Below, piece by piece: positions 59,135-64,000 of a DNA stretch of 64,000 nucleotides (position 1 is the stretch's first letter; the number at the start of each line of letters is the position of its first letter). The DNA is taken from NCBI GenBank assembly GCA_947365245.1, contig CANAWG010000012.1, forward strand, positions 1 through 64,000, written 5' to 3'. The notes beneath the pieces were generated by a model. The model saw only the letters and a list, made by a program, of their open reading frames with translations. It was not told the DNA's origin and ran no database searches. This DNA comes from an uncultured Oscillibacter sp. GTDB lineage: Bacteria; Bacillota; Clostridia; Oscillospirales; Oscillospiraceae. Position numbers and translations under genes: made by a program.

Positions 59135-59229
59135 GCAGGTTTCCTCTTTTCATGTCGTGCTATCCCACCATACGAAACAGCGGGACGATTTTCTTCAAAT
59201 GGAGAAGATTTTATGTCGCCCTTGTATTA

Positions 59230-59277
59230 CTGTACTAGTGTATTAGATATAATAATACAGTTAGTACAGCTTGTCAA
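59230..59277 (-). promoter_or_regulatory. Promoter of the glycolipid glycosyltransferase operon with a long operator
   Basis: On the minus strand TTGACA (59272-59277), 17 bases, TATTAT (59249-59254). An inverted repeat, 59230-59245 against 59253-59269, runs through the spacer, the -10 and the start site; each arm holds two TGTANTA units. Likely bound by an unseen repressor (GntR- or BlaI-like half-sites). Confidence 0.72.
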
Positions 59278-59310
59278 GGGGCTGCGGAAATTTTCCCTGA
59301 GGCAGAGGGG

Positions 59311-59351
59311 GAAAACGCGGCCCCGGCGGTCCGTAAACCGTCGGGGCCGCG
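59311..59351 (-). terminator. Terminator of the Bce-type transporter operon
   Basis: Stem 59316-59325 with 59342-59351 (10 bp) plus inner 4 bp, followed on the minus strand by TTTT; 5 bp after the permease stop. Confidence 0.85.
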
Positions 59352-59355
59352 GAGA

Positions 59356-61392
59356 TCAGGGCTCCGTCCCGCCGCCCACAATCCGGTCATAGGCGGCGGC
59401 GGTAAGGCCGTAGACCAAAGCGTAGATGGCGCAGAAAGCCAGCATCGTTCCCACCGCGCAGAGGGCGAACAGGCGCACGTTGTAGAGGTTGAAGAGCTCC
59501 AGCATCCTCGAGAGCATGGGAAAGGCCGCCGCCACGTGGACCGCCGCCGTCCCCAGGGGCAGGAAGAACACCAGCAGGATCTGGCTGTGGATGGAGGCGC
59601 GGACCTCCCCCTCCGTCATGCCCACCTGGCGGCATATCTGATAGCGCCGCCGGTCCTCGTAGCCCTCCGAGATCTGCTTATAGTAGATGATGAGGACGGT
59701 GGTCATCAAAAAGAGGATGCCCAGGAACACCCCCAGGAAGAGGAAGCCGCCGTACATGGCGTAGTACTCCACGGCCTGGTCCTGTTTGCTGATCCAGCCG
59801 ATGCCGCCCTCCCGCTGGCTCAGGCGGTACACCAGGTCCTCGGTCCGCGCCAGCTTTTCCGCGTCGTCCTCCCCGAACAGGTTCATCTGTATGCGGAACT
59901 GGCGGGCGGAGCGGTCCGGATCCAGGGCCATGAGCCTCTCCGCCGTCTCCCGGCTGTCCACCACCAAAAACAGCTCCGCCTCCTCGCTGCCCAGCAAATT
60001 CGTGGCGGCGTGGCGGATGGTCTCCGTGATCTCATCCTGGACACGAAGGGCGTATCCCTCCCGGTCAAGGGGGGTCTCCACAAAGTCGTCCGAGTACTCG
60101 TCGTTAAAGCGGGCGATGCGGAAATCCCCGGGGAAGTCCCCCAGACCCACAGCGTGGACCAGCACCTCCTCCGGCGCCAGGCTGACGGCCCGGCCCGTCA
60201 ATCGGGCGTAGTCCTCCGCCGTCACAATCTCCACCAGCGTCCGCCGGCTGTTGGGGCTCAGGTTCATGGAAAGCACCCCGTTGCGCCAGCCGCAGTACAC
60301 CCAGTAGCGGTTGTAGTACCGGAGGTCCGTTATCTCCGCCGCGGCGGAGGCCGCCTGCCGCACCTCCTCCAGGCAGGCCATGGAATCCCCGCTCTGGCGG
60401 TCCAGGTCCTGAACAAACTCGATGTCGTAGGGGAACATCTCGTCCAGCGCCCGGTCCAGGCCGATGTACAGGCAGATGGTGGTGGACACCGTCACCAGCA
60501 CCATGGTGGAGAGGATGCAGATGTTGGCCAGACCCACGGCGTTCTGTTTCATGCGGTAGAGCAGGCCGGAGACGGCGGTGAAGTGGCGCGTCTGATAGTA
60601 AAAGCTCTTGTTGGCCCGCAGCCGCTTCAGCGCCGCGATGGACCCGGCGGTGAACAGGCAGTAGGTGCCGATCATCACCAGCGCCGCCGCCAGGATGAAG
60701 AAGACCATGGCCTCCACCGGGTCTTTCACCGTGAAGGAGAGGCCGTAGCCCCCCAGCAGCGTCACAAGGCCGGCGAGCACCAGCAGCCACTTGGTCCGGG
60801 GCTCCCGCTCCCCGGCGTGCTCACTGTGGAGCAGCTCCACCGGCCTGGAGCGGTACAGCTGAAAGAGGTTTCGCACCAGCGTCAGGGCCATCAGCGCGGT
60901 GAAGAGCACGGCGGTCTGGCAAAGCCCCGGCAGGCTGACGGAAAAGCCGAACAGCACCGGCAGACGGGACATCCTGAGGACCACCAGCAGCATCAGCTTG
61001 GACAGGAGGACGCCCGCCAGAAGTCCTCCGGCGATGACCGCGGCGGCGCAGAGCGCCGTCTCCCAGCACATCACCAGGGCGATGTGCCGCTTCTCAAGCC
61101 CTAAGATATTGTAGAGCCCCAGCTCCCTCTGCCGCCGCTTCATGACGAAGCTGTTGGCGTACAGCAATATCACGGCGGCGAAGAGGGCCACCACCACGCA
61201 GCCCACGTCGCTGAGGGCCTGGAGGTACATGGCCCCCCGGACGGTCTTCAGCGTCTCGTGGCCGGAGAGGAAGCGGAGGATGTAGTACATGGCCGCCACG
61301 CCCCCGCAGGAGAGGAGGTAGGGGCCGTAGTACCGCCCGTTCCGCGCCAGGTTCACCAGGGCCAGCCGGGGGAAGAAACCGGATCTACGCAT
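59356..61392 (-). CDS. FtsX-like permease of a BceB-type ABC transporter
   Basis: A 678-residue membrane protein with the BceB layout: ten membrane segments (one near residues 20-40, blocks around 50-200 and 225-320, and the last three at about 570-675) and a large extracellular domain (about residues 320-560) that senses peptide antibiotics. FtsX-like core around RQRELGLYNILGLEKRHIAL (about 90-109). Overlaps the ATPase gene by 8 bp; start ATG 61392 preferred, GTG at 61401 possible. With the ATPase, kinase and regulator it forms a peptide-antibiotic sensing and detoxification module. Confidence 0.93.
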   Translation of the reverse strand: MRRSGFFPRLALVNLARNGRYYGPYLLSCGGVAAMYYILRFLSGHETLKTVRGAMYLQALSDVGCVVVALFAAVILLYANSFVMKRRQRELGLYNILGLEKRHIALVMCWETALCAAAVIAGGLLAGVLLSKLMLLVVLRMSRLPVLFGFSVSLPGLCQTAVLFTALMALTLVRNLFQLYRSRPVELLHSEHAGEREPRTKWLLVLAGLVTLLGGYGLSFTVKDPVEAMVFFILAAALVMIGTYCLFTAGSIAALKRLRANKSFYYQTRHFTAVSGLLYRMKQNAVGLANICILSTMVLVTVSTTICLYIGLDRALDEMFPYDIEFVQDLDRQSGDSMACLEEVRQAASAAAEITDLRYYNRYWVYCGWRNGVLSMNLSPNSRRTLVEIVTAEDYARLTGRAVSLAPEEVLVHAVGLGDFPGDFRIARFNDEYSDDFVETPLDREGYALRVQDEITETIRHAATNLLGSEEAELFLVVDSRETAERLMALDPDRSARQFRIQMNLFGEDDAEKLARTEDLVYRLSQREGGIGWISKQDQAVEYYAMYGGFLFLGVFLGILFLMTTVLIIYYKQISEGYEDRRRYQICRQVGMTEGEVRASIHSQILLVFFLPLGTAAVHVAAAFPMLSRMLELFNLYNVRLFALCAVGTMLAFCAIYALVYGLTAAAYDRIVGGGTEP

Positions 61393-62152
61393 GGGGCTCA
61401 CCGCCTTGCGAGAGCACCGTCAGCGTGTCGGAGATGCGGCGGAACTGGGTCTCCCGGGTCTCCCCTCCCCGGTAGAGCTGGTGGTAGACCTGGCCGTCCC
61501 GCAGGAAGAGCACCCGTCCGGCGTGGCTGGCGGCCTTGACGGAGTGGGTCACCATCAGGATGGTCTGGCCCTCCCGGTTGATCTCCCCGAAGAGCTCCAG
61601 CAGGCTGTCGGAGGACCGGGAGTCCAGCGCGCCGGTGGGCTCGTCCGCCAGCACGATCTGGGGATCGGTGATGAGGGCCCGGGCCGCGGCGCAGCGCTGC
61701 TTCTGCCCGCCGGAGACCTCGTAGGGGTACTTCTCCAGGATGTCCGAGATGCCGAGTTTTTTTGCCAGGGGCTGGAGCTTGCGGTCCATGGAGGCGTAGT
61801 CCCTCCCCGCCAGCACCAGGGGGAGGAAGATGTTGTCCCGCAGGGAGAACGTGTCCAGCAGGTTGAAGTCCTGAAACACAAAGCCCAGGTTAGACCGGCG
61901 GAATGCCGCCAGGTCCCGCTCCCGGATGTGGGAGAGGGCCTTGCCGTTCAGGTACACCTCCCCGGCGGTGGGGCGGTCCAGGGCCGCCAGGATGTTTAAG
62001 AGGGTGGTCTTGCCGGAGCCGGACTCGCCCATGATGGCCACATACTCCCCCGCTTCCACGGAGAAGCTGACGCTGCGCAGCGCCTCCACCTGGCTGCCGC
62101 CGAAGCGGGTGGTGTAGACCTTTTGCAAATGCTGTACTTCCAGTAATGGCAC
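61385..62152 (-). CDS. ABC transporter ATPase, BceA type
   Basis: A 255-residue ATPase of the MacB/LolD/BceA group: YTTRFGGSQVEALRSVSFSV start, Walker A GESGSGKTT (about residues 41-49), signature VSGGQKQR (about 146-153), Walker B IVLADEPTGALDSRSS (about 166-181). Pairs with the downstream FtsX-like permease. Transcribed from an activator-dependent-looking promoter with a Bce-type operator. Confidence 0.95.
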   Translation of the reverse strand: MPLLEVQHLQKVYTTRFGGSQVEALRSVSFSVEAGEYVAIMGESGSGKTTLLNILAALDRPTAGEVYLNGKALSHIRERDLAAFRRSNLGFVFQDFNLLDTFSLRDNIFLPLVLAGRDYASMDRKLQPLAKKLGISDILEKYPYEVSGGQKQRCAAARALITDPQIVLADEPTGALDSRSSDSLLELFGEINREGQTILMVTHSVKAASHAGRVLFLRDGQVYHQLYRGGETRETQFRRISDTLTVLSQGGEPHA

Positions 62153-62185
62153 GGAAACGACCTCCTTGGGTTGGATTCTGTCCCC

Positions 62186-62260
62186 AGTATACCAGCGGCG
62201 CCGGGCTGGCAGCCATCGATTTGGCTTACAGTCCGGCGCGGTTTCTTACAGTTTTGTAAG
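62186..62260 (-). promoter_or_regulatory. Bce-type operator and promoter of the ABC transporter genes
   Basis: A CTTACA-GTTT-TGTAAG palindrome (62245-62260) matches the TTACA-N4-TGTAA form of BceR-like regulators; a further CTTACAG half-site lies at 62225-62231. On the minus strand a -10 TATACT (62186-62191) has only a poor -35 (GGCTGC), as expected for an activated promoter; the palindrome is centred about 73 bp upstream of the predicted start. Confidence 0.78.
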
Positions 62261-62343
62261 GTTGGGGGGTGTCCGGCCCCGAGGCGGGCAACTCCCGTCC
62301 CGCCGCCACAGGCGCAAGCCGTCTCCGACGGCCGGCGGGCCCC

Positions 62344-63327
62344 TCACTCCACCACCCGCTGGCCCCGGCTCAGATCCAGCCGCACCAATGTCCCCTGGCC
62401 GGGGCGGGAGGTGACGGCGATGCCGTGGCCCAGCCGCTCGCACACCTGCCTGCTCAGGTACAGCCCGATGCCGGTGGACTTCCGCTCCGTCCGGCCGTTG
62501 TAGCCGGTGAAGCCCTTTTCAAAGACCCGGGGCAGGTCCTCGGGGCGGATGCCGATGCCGCTGTCGGCGATGACCACCGTGTCCCCGTCGCCGTAGACGC
62601 GGATGGCGCCGCCCTCCGGCGTGTACTTCAGCGCGTTGGAGAGCACCTGCTCCACCACGAAGCCCAGCCACTTGCCGTCCGTCAGCACGGTCTTTCCGGT
62701 CTCCTGAAAATCCAGGCTGATCTTTTTCAGGATGAACATCTTGGCCAGCTTCCGCACGGCCCCCCGGAGAACATTGTCCAGGCCGCAGTCCTGGAGAACG
62801 TAGTCCGTGGAAGCGCTGTCCAGCCGCAGGTAGGACAGGACCATCTCCACATACTGTTCGATCTTCAAAAGCTCCACCTCCAGCGGGGCGCTGTCCGGCC
62901 TCTCCTGGAGCAGCAGGCCCAGGGCGGCGATGGGGGTCTTGATCTGATGGGCCCAGAAGGTGTAGTAGTCCGTCATGTCCCGCAGGCGGTTTTCACTCTC
63001 CGCCGACAGCTGCGCCCGGTGGCTGCACAGGGCCCGGACCAGGGCCTGGTAGTCCTCCTCCAGGAGGCCCCGGGGCGTCGGCAGGGGCAGCGCCTTCTCC
63101 CGGGCCCGGTGCAGCAGCAGCCGCAGCTCCCGGTGGCGGGCGCGGAAGCGGCCGTACCCCAGGGCGAAGAGGGCCAGCCCCAGGGCCAGGCACAGCGCGG
63201 CGGCGTAGGCCAGCGCCTCCGGCGGCAGGCCGTACAGGAAGAACACCGCCGCGAAGACGGCGAAGAAGCCCAGCAGCAAAAGCAGCAGCTTGTACTGCCG
63301 CCGCAGGTACGCTCTCAGCAGGCTCAT
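62344..63327 (-). CDS. BceS-type intramembrane-sensing histidine kinase
   Basis: A 327-residue kinase: two membrane segments close together (about residues 14-32 and 36-58) with almost no extracellular loop, the intramembrane-sensing architecture that takes its signal from the BceAB transporter. Phospho-His in FWAHQIKTPIAAL (about 122-134), N box NALKYTP, G boxes DSGIGIRPEDLP and STGIGLYLSRQV. Start ATG overlaps the regulator gene by ATGA, with GGAGG upstream; the longer frame lies inside the regulator gene. Confidence 0.94.
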   Translation of the reverse strand: MSLLRAYLRRQYKLLLLLLGFFAVFAAVFFLYGLPPEALAYAAALCLALGLALFALGYGRFRARHRELRLLLHRAREKALPLPTPRGLLEEDYQALVRALCSHRAQLSAESENRLRDMTDYYTFWAHQIKTPIAALGLLLQERPDSAPLEVELLKIEQYVEMVLSYLRLDSASTDYVLQDCGLDNVLRGAVRKLAKMFILKKISLDFQETGKTVLTDGKWLGFVVEQVLSNALKYTPEGGAIRVYGDGDTVVIADSGIGIRPEDLPRVFEKGFTGYNGRTERKSTGIGLYLSRQVCERLGHGIAVTSRPGQGTLVRLDLSRGQRVVE

Positions 63328-64000
63328 AGGCGCTCCTCCACCAGGTAGCCCACCCCCCGGCAGGTGCGGATGAAGTCCCGGAGGCCCGCGGCCTCCAGCT
63401 TTTTGCGCAGGCGGTTCACGTTGACGGAGAGGGTGTTCTCGTCCACGAAGCTGTCGGACTCCCACAGCGCCGTCATGATGGCCTCCCGGCCGACGATCTC
63501 CCCCTTGTGCTCCAGCAGGAGCTGGAGGATCCTGTGCTCGTTTCGGGTCAGCTCCACCCGCCGCCCCGCCGCCGTCAGCGTGCCCTGGTCCAGATTCAGC
63601 ACCGCGCCGCCACAGGAGAGGAGCCGGGCCGGGGGGCCGAAGTCGTAGGCCCGCCGCAGGGCCGCCTGGACCTTGGCGGAGAGGACCTGGAGGTCAAAGG
63701 GCTTGGGCAGCAGGTCATCCCCGCCCATCTGCATGGCGGTGACCACGCTCACATTGTCCGAGGCGGAGGAGACGAAGATGATGGGCACCCTGGAGACCCG
63801 GCGGATCTCCGCGCACCAGTGGTAGCCGTTGAAAAAGGGCAGGGAGATGTCCAGCAGCACCAGCTGGGGGTCAAAGGCGGCGAACTCCGAGAGCACGCTG
63901 TCGAACCGCTCCGCCCGGGCCACCTGGTAGCCCCAGCCCTCCAGGTGATGCTGCATGGCCCCGGCGATGACGGGGTCGTCCTCCACGATGAAGATCCGGT
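63324..64000 (-). CDS. BceR-type OmpR-family response regulator, 5' end outside window
   Basis: At least 225 residues; the frame continues past the window end (RIFIVEDD at the edge), so only a few N-terminal residues are missing. Receiver: EDD acidic pair, phospho-Asp in LVLLDISLPFFNGYHW, then SSAS and LPKPFDLQVL. C-terminal winged helix: LTRNEHRILQLLLEHKGEIVGREAIM, VDENTLSVNVNRLRKKLEAAG, IRTCRGVGYL. Operon with the kinase; expected to bind the palindrome before the ABC genes. Confidence 0.95.
   Translation of the reverse strand, partial: RIFIVEDDPVIAGAMQHHLEGWGYQVARAERFDSVLSEFAAFDPQLVLLDISLPFFNGYHWCAEIRRVSRVPIIFVSSASDNVSVVTAMQMGGDDLLPKPFDLQVLSAKVQAALRRAYDFGPPARLLSCGGAVLNLDQGTLTAAGRRVELTRNEHRILQLLLEHKGEIVGREAIMTALWESDSFVDENTLSVNVNRLRKKLEAAGLRDFIRTCRGVGYLVEERL

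Noticed and set aside
57366-59153. Single 595-codon minus-strand frame suggesting a glycosyltransferase/TVP38 fusion
   Set aside because: The first two thirds are out of frame with the real glycosyltransferase (57950-59134). Only the last ~195 codons are real, starting at GTG 57953 with a 4-bp overlap, so there are two genes and no fusion.

Overview
The window looks like chromosome from a high-GC, spore-forming anaerobic Clostridia bacterium, most likely Oscillospiraceae (relatives of Oscillibacter, Lawsonibacter or Flavonifractor). This is inferred from Spo0A and SpoIVB, a MurE of the meso-diaminopimelate type, a cobalamin-dependent methionine synthase with separate activation protein, a minimal SmsC/SmsB Fe-S assembly pair, acetate kinase, and codon use strongly biased to G/C at third positions. 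No phage, plasmid or CRISPR locus was seen. Almost all of it is core chromosome with small accessory insertions.

Layout. 1-100: 3' end of a tRNA-Ala(GGC) and its terminator. 0.1-3.8 kb: a BlaI repressor and M56 membrane peptidase with a triplicated extracellular domain of unknown type, under two palindromic operators. 3.9-6.1 kb: recQ and a broken DUF1508 gene. 6.2-9.2 kb: smsC-smsB plus a 2-hydroxyacyl-CoA-dehydratase-like Fe-S protein. 9.3-11.2 kb: a ferritin-like protein and spoIVB. 11.4-25.5 kb: the division and cell-wall (dcw) cluster on the minus strand, mraZ-rsmH-ftsL-pbp-murE-mraY-ftsW-murG-murA-ftsQ-ftsZ, lacking murF, murD and ftsA and interrupted by gaps packed with hairpins. 25.7-29.7 kb: rsmD-coaD-coiled-coil protein, and divergent asp23/fakA. 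29.7-31.9 kb: HD hydrolase, TetR regulator, a 39-residue membrane peptide and DUF2461. 32-36.8 kb: methionine/one-carbon operon. 37-39.2 kb: aminotransferase and spo0A. 39.3-45.1 kb: polysaccharide genes, SLOG protein, DUF4397 repeat protein and two acetyltransferases. 45.2-47.7 kb: ECF sigma, its membrane partner and a secreted protein. 47.7-53.4 kb: ackA, tmcAL, lipoprotein and PadR operon. 53.4-59.2 kb: flavodoxin-like, LDH-like, two GT4 glycosyltransferases and a TVP38-family protein. 59.3-64 kb: a Bce-type two-component system and ABC transporter, cut by the window end.

The most unusual content is non-coding. (i) Four intergenic gaps are built from back-to-back short perfect hairpins with different stems and tri- or tetraloops; the largest has about 17 in 600 bp between ftsW and murG. 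(ii) Two copies of a 160-bp element with near-perfect terminal inverted repeats (about 80% identical, no indels by hand alignment) each end 25-26 bp upstream of a start codon in the same orientation. (iii) Several compact regulatory regions are readable: BlaI operators inside a promoter, a MraZ box, a shared -10 for divergent TetR/micropeptide promoters, face-to-face ackA/tmcAL promoters, an ECF-type motif repeated before two transcription units, and a Bce-type operator. All identifications come from reading the sequence and family knowledge; no database search was run.
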